A DNA stretch of 64,000 nucleotides, taken from assembly GCA_002730875.1 (NCBI GenBank), contig PCBI01000017.1, positions 124,001 through 188,000 on the forward strand, in the 5' to 3' direction. A model generated the notes under the pieces. It had not been told where the DNA came from. It worked only from the letters and a program-made list of their open reading frames with translations, and did no database searches. The first letter of the stretch is position 1. Each line of letters starts with the position of its first letter. The position numbers and the translations under genes were made by a program. The stretch comes from Spirochaetaceae bacterium. GTDB lineage: Bacteria; Spirochaetota; Leptospiria; Leptospirales; Leptonemataceae. Shown here piece by piece: positions 25,122 through 33,859 of this stretch.

Positions 25122-26561
25122 CTAGCGCCCTCCTACTCCGCCGCCATTGTCATCGTCTTCAGAGTCTTCCTCGTCGTACTCTTCATCTTCGGATTCACCC
25201 TCGTCGTCTTCTTCGTCTTCGGATTCTTCGTCTTCGGAGTCATCCTCGTCGTATTCTTCGTCCTCGGAGTCATCCTCAAAGTGCTCTTCCACCTGCCACT
25301 GCTCAATCAGATGATCGACAAAGGCTTCTTCGTCTTCGGACAGGTCATCCTCTCCGATTACCTCTGCAATGTCCGAGGCCACGGTAGCCAGGAATTCATT
25401 GCTCAGATGCTTGCCCATTAGTTCAATGGATTCTTCGATAAGGTTTTCATTGTCGTAGTTTCGTTTGGCGAATTTCAGAACCTTTCCGGGTTCCAGGTCG
25501 GATCCCAGAGCTTCCAGAATATCGGACAAATAGCCGGAGATTGCCGCCAGCTCCTCTTCGCTGGTTTCCCAGTCTTCGTCCGCCGCATACATCAGAAGAA
25601 GCGCTATTCTTTCTTCGAGACTAATGTCCCCGAAGTCATCCAGCATGTCCTCGTACTCTTCATCGGTCATTTCGTCCAGCACAGACTCGTAATCTGTTAG
25701 AAGGGATTCCGATTCTTCTTCTTCCCAGGTTTCGTCATCCAGGTCCAATTCGGCCAACCGACGAATAATCCAGCTATCGCCGTCGTTAAAGCGATCGTTA
25801 ATAATGTACCTGTAGGGCAAATAGCAGTAACCATTGTCGCCCCATTCAGGCCCCCAGGAGTTCCTGACGATGAAGACCTGATCCCGATCGGAGTACCCTA
25901 CGCAGAGCATCGCATGGCCGCCGTGTTGGCCCCGGGCCTGTTCCGACTCGGTGGGCATGGGAACCTTGCCATTCCTGTGTCTATCGAAGGAACTGAACAG
26001 AGAGATTCCAAAAACGATGGGATTGCCTTCGGCAAGAGCAGCCTTCCAGGAATTCAAATCGTTGGGAACCAGAGCTACATCCTCCACGAGAAAGTCGGAG
26101 GCTTCCTGGTATGATTCCTCGTCCGGGGTGTCGTTAACCCTGCCTTCATCAAAGGGCCAGGTTTCTTCAGAGCATATTCCGAACTTTTCCAGGCTGCGAA
26201 TACAATGCTGAATGTAGGTTCCTTCATCTTCTACAGAAATGCCGTCCACTTCTTCGCCGACCTCGAGAGCTCTGGAGTTGAAGTAGAGAAAGAGTCGGCT
26301 CACATCGTAAGCATTGTCCGGTCGATGTCGCTTAAGGAGATACTCATAGGCCCCGGCTGTGGCATTGGCAACGCAAGAGTTCGTATTACCCTGCCGCTCA
26401 ATAGGCGTCATGTGCTTTCTCAGGTCCACTCGCTCGGGTAGACCCTTTCCGGAACCCATTTTAGACGCGAATGGCTTTCGATCGGAAAGTAGATTCCCGG
26501 CCCGGTACCCCTTGACTCGAATCTGGGTGCCGTCGGGACGTTGAATCACTAGTTCTTGCAT
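25122..26561 (-). CDS. Papain-family (C1) cysteine peptidase with acidic tail
   Basis: The protein has about 479 residues from ATG 26561; the frame is open to a TTG at 26660. The C1 catalytic set is complete: ERQGNTNSCVANATAGAYEY (oxyanion Gln and Cys63), GQHGGHAMLCVGY (His) and FIVRNSWGPEWGDNGYCYLP (Asn). After the peptidase, about 80 helical residues follow, and the last ~55 are nearly all Glu, Asp and Ser, ending GGGVGGR. No signal peptide is visible with either start, unusual for the family. The acidic tail may bind calcium or act as an intracellular inhibitor of the enzyme; this is speculation. It is divergent from a metzincin-like lipoprotein. Confidence 0.88.
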   Translation of the reverse strand: MQELVIQRPDGTQIRVKGYRAGNLLSDRKPFASKMGSGKGLPERVDLRKHMTPIERQGNTNSCVANATAGAYEYLLKRHRPDNAYDVSRLFLYFNSRALEVGEEVDGISVEDEGTYIQHCIRSLEKFGICSEETWPFDEGRVNDTPDEESYQEASDFLVEDVALVPNDLNSWKAALAEGNPIVFGISLFSSFDRHRNGKVPMPTESEQARGQHGGHAMLCVGYSDRDQVFIVRNSWGPEWGDNGYCYLPYRYIINDRFNDGDSWIIRRLAELDLDDETWEEEESESLLTDYESVLDEMTDEEYEDMLDDFGDISLEERIALLLMYAADEDWETSEEELAAISGYLSDILEALGSDLEPGKVLKFAKRNYDNENLIEESIELMGKHLSNEFLATVASDIAEVIGEDDLSEDEEAFVDHLIEQWQVEEHFEDDSEDEEYDEDDSEDEESEDEEDDEGESEDEEYDEEDSEDDDNGGGVGGR

Positions 26562-26759
26562 GCCGCAGTTAACATCCGGAACGATCGAAAGCAACTCAAA
26601 AAGCGGGTCCTGTCCGCGTTTTGGTCTCCGAAGGTACGGTAACCGTACCTGGATACACAAATCGGGGAAGGCTTCCTATTCCCGCAGGGTCGCGAAAATG
26701 AGTTGCCTTCTATCGTGAACGAGATCCTTGAATGCTACTTGTATCTTCCGAGGTCTATT

Positions 26760-27659
26760 GTGCAAAAAAGAATACTGGTACAATTGAGCGTAATGCTCCT
26801 GCTTCTATCCTGCGGTAAGTCCCGGTTCGGAGTCCTGGCTCCGGAACTGGAACCGGGGGAAGTAGACATTTCCCTGCCAACTACCGAAACGGCCACGGTG
26901 TCCAACGGCTTTATTACAATTCGGTTCGAGTTCAAAGGAGACATGGAACTGGAATCAGGGGAGCAACCCTGGAATTCGGAGGAAGTGGCCCGCTTTGAAG
27001 AGGCCGGAGAGCGCTGGCTCGAAATCGTTGAAAGCGCGGCGGGGGAGCCCGGACTGATCATTGATGTATATGTCCAGGTGAAGCCTTACGAGGAAGGTGT
27101 CGGCGCTGCAAGTCCTTACTTCGACTCGCTCAAGAATGTTCGTGGCTACTATTTCCCTACTCAGGGGGAAATGGTGGTCGCCTCCGAAGTTTATACAGAA
27201 GCATACCTGGAAGAATTCGAGAGCCAGGAAGACTCCGACGACGAATACAAGGCCATCGTGTTGCATGAACTGGGACACATCTTTGGCATAGGCACACTCT
27301 GGAATCTTGGCAGCGAAGACGGCGAGGTTTACCCGGAGGATGAAAATCCGGATCTCCGGCACTGGGCCCGGGAGTCCAATGAGTATGGCGGGTATTATTA
27401 TAGAGAACCCGCGGCTCTGTCTGGTTACCGGGAGGTATTCGGCAACTGGGACGTGGTGCCCATATCGGCCGACATAGGTCACGTCTACTTTAGCGACGAT
27501 GAGAATCCGGAACGATATCAGGGCGAAGAGCGGCCTTTTCCTTCCGCCGATATGGAATTGATGGGCGACGGAAACTTCGCCACCAGCATTACCGGCGGAT
27601 TCCTCATTGATCTCGGTTGGAGAATAAACCGGGCCGCCCTGGATGAGTACCCTGAATAG
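26760..27659 (+). CDS. Metzincin-like zinc metallopeptidase lipoprotein
   Basis: The protein has about 300 residues from GTG 26760, which has GAGGT six bases upstream; the signal then runs VQLSVMLLLLSC with Cys18 as lipobox. The frame is open back to 26703 without a good start. The active-site motif AIVLHELGHIFGIGTLWN near residue 165 gives HExxH, and the G-x-G-T-L-W continuation is known from leishmanolysin-like bacterial peptidases. A later MELMGDGNFATSITGGFL could supply the Met-turn and third ligand region. The protein is acidic. It is divergent from the C1 peptidase, 200 bases apart. Confidence 0.82.
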   Translation: MQKRILVQLSVMLLLLSCGKSRFGVLAPELEPGEVDISLPTTETATVSNGFITIRFEFKGDMELESGEQPWNSEEVARFEEAGERWLEIVESAAGEPGLIIDVYVQVKPYEEGVGAASPYFDSLKNVRGYYFPTQGEMVVASEVYTEAYLEEFESQEDSDDEYKAIVLHELGHIFGIGTLWNLGSEDGEVYPEDENPDLRHWARESNEYGGYYYREPAALSGYREVFGNWDVVPISADIGHVYFSDDENPERYQGEERPFPSADMELMGDGNFATSITGGFLIDLGWRINRAALDEYPE

Positions 27660-27778
27660 AGTCTTGGGCGATGGAACAATAATCGATGGAATGTGGATTG
27701 ACGATCTGCATCCCCTTTCAACTATGCTTTGAAGTTTTTTTTACTGACGCACGATTTCAGAGGTTCAGAATACTACGC

Positions 27779-28369
27779 ATGAAGCCATTTTTCGCTGCCA
27801 TGCTCTTGGCGATTCTGATGCCCGCAGGAATTCTCTCTATCGAACCCGAAGAATTACATCCCGATCGGTTCCCCGAGGTACCGGACGGTAATCATATCTA
27901 CAGAAATCTGGATCGCAGCACCGGTACACTGGGCCTGGTGACGGTGATCGGTCATATACCGGCTTCTCCGGACCGAGTTTATGCCGCCCTGACGAATCCA
28001 GCTTTGAACGATGAACTGTTTCCCAAGCTTAAAGACAACGAGCTAATCCGGAAAGAAGGCCAGCTCCACTATTATCGCTCCGTACTGGACTTCCCCTGGC
28101 CCGCGGAAGATCGATGGTCCCTGAATCAGACCAGGTTCTACCCGGAGCTCAAGGGACTGCGATGGAAACGCACCGACGGCACGATCAAAGTCAACGAGGG
28201 CGCCTGGCGGCTCTTCCCGTCCCATCAGGGAACCCTGATGATCTATCAAGTCCGCTTTGATCCCGGTCTGGCTCTGGTTCCGAAATGGCTGGTGAACTAT
28301 GGTATGGAGAAGGAAGCTCCGGAAATCATCCACAGCCTTCGTCGCTACTTCAAGAAGCATCCGGAATAG
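27779..28369 (+). CDS. Exported START/SRPBCC-fold protein (paralogue of 52147-52746)
   Basis: The protein has about 196 residues. ATG 27779 starts a clear signal peptide (KPFFAAMLLAILMPAG). The body resembles START/polyketide-cyclase lipid-binding domains: LGLVTVIGHIPASPDRVYAA, LTNPALNDELFP, DFPWPAEDRWSLNQTRFYPE and TLMIYQVRFDPGLALVP. The same order of motifs is found in the paralogue 24 kb away. Such proteins bind hydrophobic ligands; a periplasmic lipid carrier is possible. No ribosome binding site is obvious. It lies 120 bases behind the metallopeptidase gene. Confidence 0.8.
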   Translation: MKPFFAAMLLAILMPAGILSIEPEELHPDRFPEVPDGNHIYRNLDRSTGTLGLVTVIGHIPASPDRVYAALTNPALNDELFPKLKDNELIRKEGQLHYYRSVLDFPWPAEDRWSLNQTRFYPELKGLRWKRTDGTIKVNEGAWRLFPSHQGTLMIYQVRFDPGLALVPKWLVNYGMEKEAPEIIHSLRRYFKKHPE

Positions 28370-28547
28370 CCGCGACTACACGGAAGGCCGCAACAGGCGA
28401 AATCTGTCAGCGAAAAGGATACGAACCCTGGACCCGAATCCCTCCTTTTCCAGGATTGCTTCACCAATCCAACTTTGCTTATATGGCTTTACAAATCGTA
28501 AGCCTCGTCCATCCTAACCGACAACAACTTAACCTGGAGACCTGCCA

Positions 28548-29087
28548 ATGAAATCTGTACTATTCAAGAAGAGGCATTTTGCACGCAGTCTACTGAATGG
28601 TGCGACTATTCTACTCCTGGCCTTCGCCGTCCCGGGCTGTAGCATGCTCTTCGGCGGAAAAAAAGTATTTACTGTTTCTGTACCGGATTCCCTGGCTCCA
28701 GTGGGTGATCTCAATTTTGAAGGCAAGAACATGATAGACGGTCAGGCAACCACCGCATGGCAAACCAGCAAACCCGTAGGAAAGGCTGTGATTCTGCAAT
28801 TGTCCGAGGAGTCAGACGTAAGCAATATACGAATCAAGAATGGTCATCACTGGGTAAATCATCCAAAATACGGCGACCTGTGGACCAGCAATGCGCGGAT
28901 TAAAAAAGCCTCGCTCTTTGTAAACGGAGTCTACCGCAAGACGCTGGAGTTTTCTTCTGTTTATTCCGAGTGGGACGAATTCGATATCGATGCGGACGAT
29001 GCAAATACGATATCGGTCAAGATCGAATCCGTCTATCCGGGGGCGAAATGGAATGACCTGGCCATTAGCGAAATCGAGGTTCGCTAA
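28548..29087 (+). CDS. Lipoprotein with discoidin-like (NADase-type glycan-binding) domain
   Basis: The protein has 179 residues. The signal is GATILLLAFAVPGC, with Cys31 as lipobox. The mature part has the pattern of the NADase-type glycan-binding domain: NMIDGQATTAWQTSK, then AVILQLSEESDVSNIRIKNG, ARIKKASLFVNG, and WNDLAISEIEVR at the end. This is a discoidin-like beta sandwich thought to bind sugars, common in Leptospira lipoproteins. CTGGAG precedes the ATG. It stands alone on the plus strand. Confidence 0.82.
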   Translation: MKSVLFKKRHFARSLLNGATILLLAFAVPGCSMLFGGKKVFTVSVPDSLAPVGDLNFEGKNMIDGQATTAWQTSKPVGKAVILQLSEESDVSNIRIKNGHHWVNHPKYGDLWTSNARIKKASLFVNGVYRKTLEFSSVYSEWDEFDIDADDANTISVKIESVYPGAKWNDLAISEIEVR

Positions 29088-29269
29088 CGGGTAGCTAACT
29101 GTTCGTGTTACTGACCGGCGCGCAGGGCCGCCGGAGTGAAGCGCAAAAACGGCCAGCTCGGCTCCAAATCTAAGTATCGAAACCCCGCTTTGCCTGGATT
29201 CAAGTGCAAATCTCCGCTGCACTTGAAGTCAAAGGAAAAAACCCCGTTTACCTTGAAATGCAGGGTCCC

Positions 29270-29300
29270 CCGCTCTACCGGGCGCTGGCCCGTAGAGCGG
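29270..29300. repeat. Long imperfect hairpin in an intergenic region
   Basis: CCGCTCTAC-CGGGC at 29270-29283 pairs with GCCCGTAGAGCGG at 29288-29300, with one bulged base and a short loop. It lies between the discoidin-like lipoprotein gene and the convergent dsrE-like gene. No T-run follows, so it may be a rho-type end, a recombination remnant or a dispersed repeat. The rest of 29088-29382 holds nothing I recognise. Confidence 0.6.
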
Positions 29301-29382
29301 AATAACGATCCGGGGATAGCGATATCGGGATAGCGCTTTTCCTGACGGCGAAATACTGCGCCGCAGGGCAACATACCGTCCA

Positions 29383-29853
29383 TCAAGTGAATACGATTTG
29401 TCCTCCATGCGCCATTTCGTAGAAATCCCCCACCGTAATCACTTCGTCTATTTGCTCACAGAAGTCTTCTTTTTTCAGTTTGAACATATCCACCGACGCT
29501 TTGCACGCGTACATTCCAGCGCCGGTATCGTGGATCATTTCTATGAACTCGGGAATGGTTGGTATATCCAGGTCTTCCATCTTCTTGCTCATCATGTGAG
29601 TGGCCAGGCCCGACATTCCCGGCAGCATCCCGATCACGGTGGGAATGTGCATACCCGGGTTGCCTACTGTAGCTACCTTGATGTGCTCCATGGTCTTCTT
29701 CGTCACCGCATCCAGTCCAAAGAACGTGAAGAACAGATTCACGGTCATACCTTCGGCCCGGGCTCCGTTGGCCATGATCAACCCCGGATAGATGCCCTCC
29801 AGAGAACCTTTGCTGATGATCAACGAAATCTTGTCATTACTTAGATCTATCAT
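29383..29853 (-). CDS. DsrE-family sulfur-relay protein
   Basis: The protein has 156 residues. It has KISLIISKGSLEGIYPGLIM, HIKVATVGNPGMHIP and IHDTGAGMYACKASVDMF, where the Cys of YACK corresponds to the persulfide-carrying cysteine of DsrE-like proteins. These accept sulfane sulfur from oxidised sulfide or rhodaneses and pass it on to TusE/DsrC or TusA. It is the last gene of the SQR-TusE-DsrE run, 15 bases after the tusE-like gene. Several Met-rich loops distinguish it from the small DsrE of the rDsr complex; it is closer to DsrE2-like soluble forms. Confidence 0.83.
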   Translation of the reverse strand: MIDLSNDKISLIISKGSLEGIYPGLIMANGARAEGMTVNLFFTFFGLDAVTKKTMEHIKVATVGNPGMHIPTVIGMLPGMSGLATHMMSKKMEDLDIPTIPEFIEMIHDTGAGMYACKASVDMFKLKKEDFCEQIDEVITVGDFYEMAHGGQIVFT

Positions 29854-29868
29854 TATGGCCTACCTGAA

Positions 29869-30183
29869 CTAAACGCAGCCCTCGGGCTTCGGCACTCCGG
29901 CAATCCTTGCTGCCGTGCCCCCGGGTCTGACTGGAAACAGCTTGTAGAGCTCTTTCGTATCTACGCCACTGTTCTTGGTAATTCTTCTGACGGTAGGAGA
30001 CTTTCCGGATTCCTGATAGTCCTTTCGCATAAAGTCAATCACCACCCAGTGTCGATCGGTCATCTCCACCTTGTTTTCCTTTGCAATGGCCTCGGCCACG
30101 TCCCGGCTCCATTTATCCGGTTCTACGAGGAAGCCATCATCGTTTAGTTCTACTGTTTCTTCCTTTACCTGTAATTGAGTCAT
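29869..30183 (-). CDS. TusE/DsrC-family sulfur carrier
   Basis: The protein has 104 residues, normal for the family. It has LNDDGFLVEPDKWSRDVAEA, RHWVVIDFMRKDYQESGKSP and the C-terminal arm ARIAGVPKPEGCV. The penultimate Cys (CysA) of DsrC/TusE is present. The second Cys (CysB, about ten residues earlier), which true DsrC needs to form the trisulfide with sulfite reductase, is absent. That makes it TusE-like: a single-cysteine persulfide carrier. GGAGGT lies six bases before the ATG. No dsrAB is in the window. Confidence 0.92.
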   Translation of the reverse strand: MTQLQVKEETVELNDDGFLVEPDKWSRDVAEAIAKENKVEMTDRHWVVIDFMRKDYQESGKSPTVRRITKNSGVDTKELYKLFPVRPGGTAARIAGVPKPEGCV

Positions 30184-30207
30184 TGTTTACCTCCAGTTTA
30201 AATCAGA

Positions 30208-31449
30208 TTACTTCGCGGGGATCTTCTTGCCGCTGACGCTCATTCGCGCCGGCACCATGGGAATCTTTCGGGCCTTGACGATCATATTCCAGTAGATCCA
30301 TTTGAAAGCCAGTTTGCCCAGATGGTTCATACGATTCTCTTTCAGCAGAGACAGAGGACCGATGCCGGCCATTGGGAATTTGCCCGGCACCGGCTCTTGA
30401 TCGTAGTTGAAGTCGATAAGCAGGCCCTTCTTGTGACCGGATTCGATAAAGCAATTTGCATGACCATCGAAAGAAGATTCCAACTCTTTACCTTGAATGT
30501 AGCGCTGGATATTCTCTATTAACAGTTCGCCTTCAAAGTGTCCGACGGACCCCGCCTTGGAAGTCGGTACATCGGTGGCATCGCCAATTACGAAGATGTT
30601 GTCCTTCTTCCTGGCCTGCAGCGTATGCTTGTCCACCGGTACAAAGTTGAGCTCGTCGCCCAGATCCGACCGTTCCATGAGGGGATCGCCCATGTTCGTC
30701 GGCACAGTGACCAGCAAATCGTAAGACACTTCCCGACCGTCGTAGGAAACCATCTTGTTGTTTTCATTATCGATGTGCTCTACGGTATAGTCTGCCACAA
30801 CATCGATGTTTTTTTCTGTCATCAAATGTCCCAGGGCTTTCGAGGCAACCGGCTTGGTGAATGCGCCACCCAGAGGGGTTACGTAGGTTATTTTCGTCTT
30901 CCCTCGAACCCCTTTCTTCTTAAGGTAATAATCGCTGAGAAAGCTGTATTCCAGAGGCGCCACGGGACACTTGATCGGCATCTCATTTACATGAATCACC
31001 AGATCGCCCCCTTCGAATTTCTCCATGGCGGGATACAGCGCGTTTGCGCCGTCAATGGAATAGAAGTCGAATATGTTTTTTCGCCAGCCCGGTCCGAGCA
31101 TTCCTTCGGTTTCCTCCGGGGCAATGTGCGAGCCAGTGGCAATGATTAGAATGTCGTAACCGATTTCGCGTCCATCTTTCAAGGTAACCTTGTTGGACTC
31201 GGCGTCGATGGTCTCTGCACCCTGACGAATCCATTCAGTGGTGCGAGGAAGAAGTCCTCCGCGTTCCTTTACGATGTCTGATTCGTCGTACCAGCCAAAG
31301 GGAATGAAAAGATAGCCAGGCTGATAATAGTGCTTTTGCTCCGGATCAATTAGACTGATTTTCCACTGCTTCGAATCCAGGTGACGATTCAAGTGATGGG
31401 CCATCATGGTTCCGGCGGTGCCTCCGCCTATGATCAGTATTTGTTTCAT
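30208..31449 (-). CDS. Sulfide:quinone oxidoreductase-like flavoprotein
   Basis: The protein has about 413 residues from ATG 31449. QILIIGGGTAGTMMAHHL is the FAD motif, YDILIIATGSHIAPEE the second dinucleotide strand, and FVIGDATDVPTSKAGSVGH the C-terminal FAD contact. Two cysteines match the redox pair expected in SQR (MPIKCPVAP near residue 160 and HANCFIES near residue 330). SQR oxidises sulfide to sulfane sulfur and reduces quinone at the membrane. It precedes tusE and dsrE with 24 and 15-base gaps. The frame extends to 31524, and none of the three ATG candidates has a good ribosome binding site. Confidence 0.88.
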   Translation of the reverse strand: MKQILIIGGGTAGTMMAHHLNRHLDSKQWKISLIDPEQKHYYQPGYLFIPFGWYDESDIVKERGGLLPRTTEWIRQGAETIDAESNKVTLKDGREIGYDILIIATGSHIAPEETEGMLGPGWRKNIFDFYSIDGANALYPAMEKFEGGDLVIHVNEMPIKCPVAPLEYSFLSDYYLKKKGVRGKTKITYVTPLGGAFTKPVASKALGHLMTEKNIDVVADYTVEHIDNENNKMVSYDGREVSYDLLVTVPTNMGDPLMERSDLGDELNFVPVDKHTLQARKKDNIFVIGDATDVPTSKAGSVGHFEGELLIENIQRYIQGKELESSFDGHANCFIESGHKKGLLIDFNYDQEPVPGKFPMAGIGPLSLLKENRMNHLGKLAFKWIYWNMIVKARKIPMVPARMSVSGKKIPAK

Positions 31450-31791
31450 CTGCGGATACTGTGGCATATCCGGCCCGGTACGCAAGCAGGTATTTATGAC
31501 AGGATACCCTACCACGGTAGCCATCTATATCTTGAGTGATTCGGTCAGAAATCGGTTTTCCAACCAGAAGACCGGGCCCGAACAGAGCATGACCCGGAAT
31601 AATTGTCCCCTGAAAGGAGCCAAAAGCTGAAGGGTTCTACACGGCTTTGCACCCTTCGGTTCCAGGTCCCGGGTGCCATCGCCACCGGCCGGAGATACAT
31701 TTCCGGTTCCGAATCGCTCACCGGACAGGTAACCGCCATTAGATTATTCTTCGCCCGTCCCTGCCCAGGTGATTAATTTGGCCCATATCCG
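31450..31791. other. Divergent intergenic region between SQR and BASS genes
   Basis: No gene is supported. The region must hold promoters in both directions for the sulfur operon and the BASS transporter. I see no clear operator palindrome. Part of it (31450-31524) is an alternative N-terminal extension of the SQR frame. Confidence 0.4.
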
Positions 31792-32691
31792 ATGACGACC
31801 ATAGAACTGAATTTCAATGAGACCGCCGTAATGGGCGTTAACCTGATACTTGCCCTGCTCATCTTTGGCGTTGCCCTATCGATAGAGATCAAGGACTTCC
31901 GACGACTGATCCACTTGCCGAGGGCCCCCCTGGCAGGCGCGCTGGCGCAGTTTGTGGTCATGCCGGCCCTGACTTTTCTCCTGACCTACTGGCTTAATAC
32001 TCCGGCCGGACTTACGCTGGGACTCCTGGTGGTTTCGGCCTGCCCGGGAGGAAATCTTTCCAATATCATGACGCATCTGGCCCGGGGTAGCGCTGCGCTT
32101 TCTATAGGAATGACCGGTATCAGCACACTTCTGGCTCTTTTTTTTACTCCACTGAACATCGCCCTGTGGAGTTCTCTGCGTCCGGATACGGCCGCTCTGA
32201 TGCAACAGGTTTCCCTGGATCCCTGGCAGATGCTGGGAACCATTGGACTGGTCCTGATACTACCGCTGGTTCTGGGAATGCTCTTCGCGCATCGATATCC
32301 GGCGCTGGCGCAGAAGCTACATGGACCGGTGCGGATACTGGCATTTCTTTTCTTCTTTGTTGCAGTCATCGGAGCCTTTGCGGCCAACTGGGAGCAGTTC
32401 TTGAATTATGCTGGCCTGGTCTTTGGCATCATACTGATTCAGAACACCCTGGCCTATACCGGCGGCTACCTTACGGCCCGATTGATGCAACTTAGAGAAG
32501 CGGATGCCCGGGCGGTCTCCATCGAAACCGGGATTCAAAACGCCGGTCTGGCAATCATCATCATCTTTAGCTTCTTTGGCGGCCGCGGCGATATGCTACT
32601 CATTGGCGCGGGTGTAGGAGCCTATCAGATCGCTTCGGGAACGCTCCTGGCCTTTCTCTGGTCCCTGTTTCCGCCGGACGAAAGTCATTAA
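31792..32691 (+). CDS. Bile acid:sodium symporter (BASS) family transporter
   Basis: The protein has 299 residues with about ten hydrophobic segments. VVSACPGGNLSNIMTHLARG corresponds to the first cross-over region and VSIETGIQNAGLAIII to the second, both conserved in the BASS/SLC10 family (the ETGxQN motif is typical). It probably cotransports an organic acid with sodium. The substrate is not known; members handle pyruvate, pantoate or sulfur-containing acids. It is divergent from the sulfur operon, which hints at but does not prove a sulfur compound. Confidence 0.92.
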   Translation: MTTIELNFNETAVMGVNLILALLIFGVALSIEIKDFRRLIHLPRAPLAGALAQFVVMPALTFLLTYWLNTPAGLTLGLLVVSACPGGNLSNIMTHLARGSAALSIGMTGISTLLALFFTPLNIALWSSLRPDTAALMQQVSLDPWQMLGTIGLVLILPLVLGMLFAHRYPALAQKLHGPVRILAFLFFFVAVIGAFAANWEQFLNYAGLVFGIILIQNTLAYTGGYLTARLMQLREADARAVSIETGIQNAGLAIIIIFSFFGGRGDMLLIGAGVGAYQIASGTLLAFLWSLFPPDESH

Positions 32692-32855
32692 AAATGAAAT
32701 GATTCAAAAGGCGGCCGTGCAGTCGGCCGATCCCGTAGGTGTCCTGGTTTGAGAGATTCGCCTATTTGCGGGGGGCGATCGGAGGATTCGGGAGTGTGCC
32801 ATAGGGGCCGCCCTTTCTCTTTGACCGCAAAAATGGGCCAGGTTCCCATGCAGAT

Positions 32856-33704
32856 ATGAAGATTGCATTTCTTGGATTGGGAATTATGGGCAGCCGGATG
32901 GCCAGGCGATTGCTGGACGCCGGTCATGAACTGAGAGTGTATAATCGCTCTGCAAACTCGGACCTGGAAGCTCTGGCGAGCAAGGGGGCCACTGCCTGCG
33001 AATCGCCGGCGCTGGCCGTGGCCGGTTGCGAATTGATCATCACTATGCTTTCCAATCCCGAGGCCGTGAAAGCGGTTGCACGAGGCGAAACGGGGTTGCT
33101 ATCCAACGCAACCCGAGGCGGTGTCTGGATGGATTGCTCTACGGTGGATCCCGAGTTTTCCCGTGACATGGCCGCCGAGGCCGAACGGGCCGGACTGCAA
33201 TTCCTGGACTGCCCGGTGGCCGGCAGCAAGATACCGGCAGAGAATGGAGAGCTTATCTTTCTGATGGGCGGTCCGGCAGAGGCGCTGGAGCGGGTTAAGC
33301 CCGTGGTGGAGGTACTTTCCCGAAAAGCGGTCCATTGCGGCGAAAACGGCTCGGGAAGCTCCATGAAGCTGGTTGTCAACTTCATGCTGGCCCAGTCCGT
33401 TCTGGCAGCCGCCGAGTCTGTTCGTCTGGGAAAGAGTCTGGGACTGGGCGAAAGCGATCTCCTGGATACGCTTCTGGCCACGCCAGTAGCGGCCCCCATT
33501 TTACAGGGATTGCGGCCGCGCTTTGAAGGAAAGGATACAGAAGTGCACTTTCCTCTCAAACATATGCTTAAAGATCTGAAACTTGCCCGGCAAAGCCTGG
33601 GAAACGCCGCGATCATGCCTTTGCTGGACGCCGGCATCGGAATCTACGAAGCCACCCTGGATGATAACCAGGACCAGGATTTCTCCCGGGTCTATGGCCG
33701 TTAA
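32856..33704 (+). CDS. Beta-hydroxyacid dehydrogenase (3-hydroxyisobutyrate/glyoxylate reductase family)
   Basis: The protein has 282 residues. The N-terminal NADP motif is IAFLGLGIMGSRMARRLL. The family signature LDCPVAGSKIPAENGELIF (substrate loop) lies near residue 115, and GSGSSMKLVVNFMLA near 167 carries the catalytic lysine. The C-terminal helical domain follows. These enzymes reduce small aldehydes or keto acids (glyoxylate, succinic semialdehyde) or oxidise 3-hydroxyisobutyrate, with NADP(H). The substrate cannot be set here. It stands alone between the transporter and phosphoesterase genes. Confidence 0.92.
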   Translation: MKIAFLGLGIMGSRMARRLLDAGHELRVYNRSANSDLEALASKGATACESPALAVAGCELIITMLSNPEAVKAVARGETGLLSNATRGGVWMDCSTVDPEFSRDMAAEAERAGLQFLDCPVAGSKIPAENGELIFLMGGPAEALERVKPVVEVLSRKAVHCGENGSGSSMKLVVNFMLAQSVLAAAESVRLGKSLGLGESDLLDTLLATPVAAPILQGLRPRFEGKDTEVHFPLKHMLKDLKLARQSLGNAAIMPLLDAGIGIYEATLDDNQDQDFSRVYGR

Positions 33705-33859
33705 GCCTGGGAACTGGAGCGTCGGAAGCCCGGGCAACCGGAACCGCGGTCTGATCGCTGCGCCAGGTTCTCGTAAACCGTAATTCGCTTTTCTACTATG
33801 CGGCGTGGTACAGACTACGTCATTCGTTTACCAGAGGGTTTCGCGCAGGCAGGCATTCT

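Noticed and set aside
29869..30183. Dissimilatory sulfite reductase DsrC
   Set aside because: The second C-terminal cysteine needed by DsrC is missing and no dsrAB genes are present, so TusE-like is the better call.
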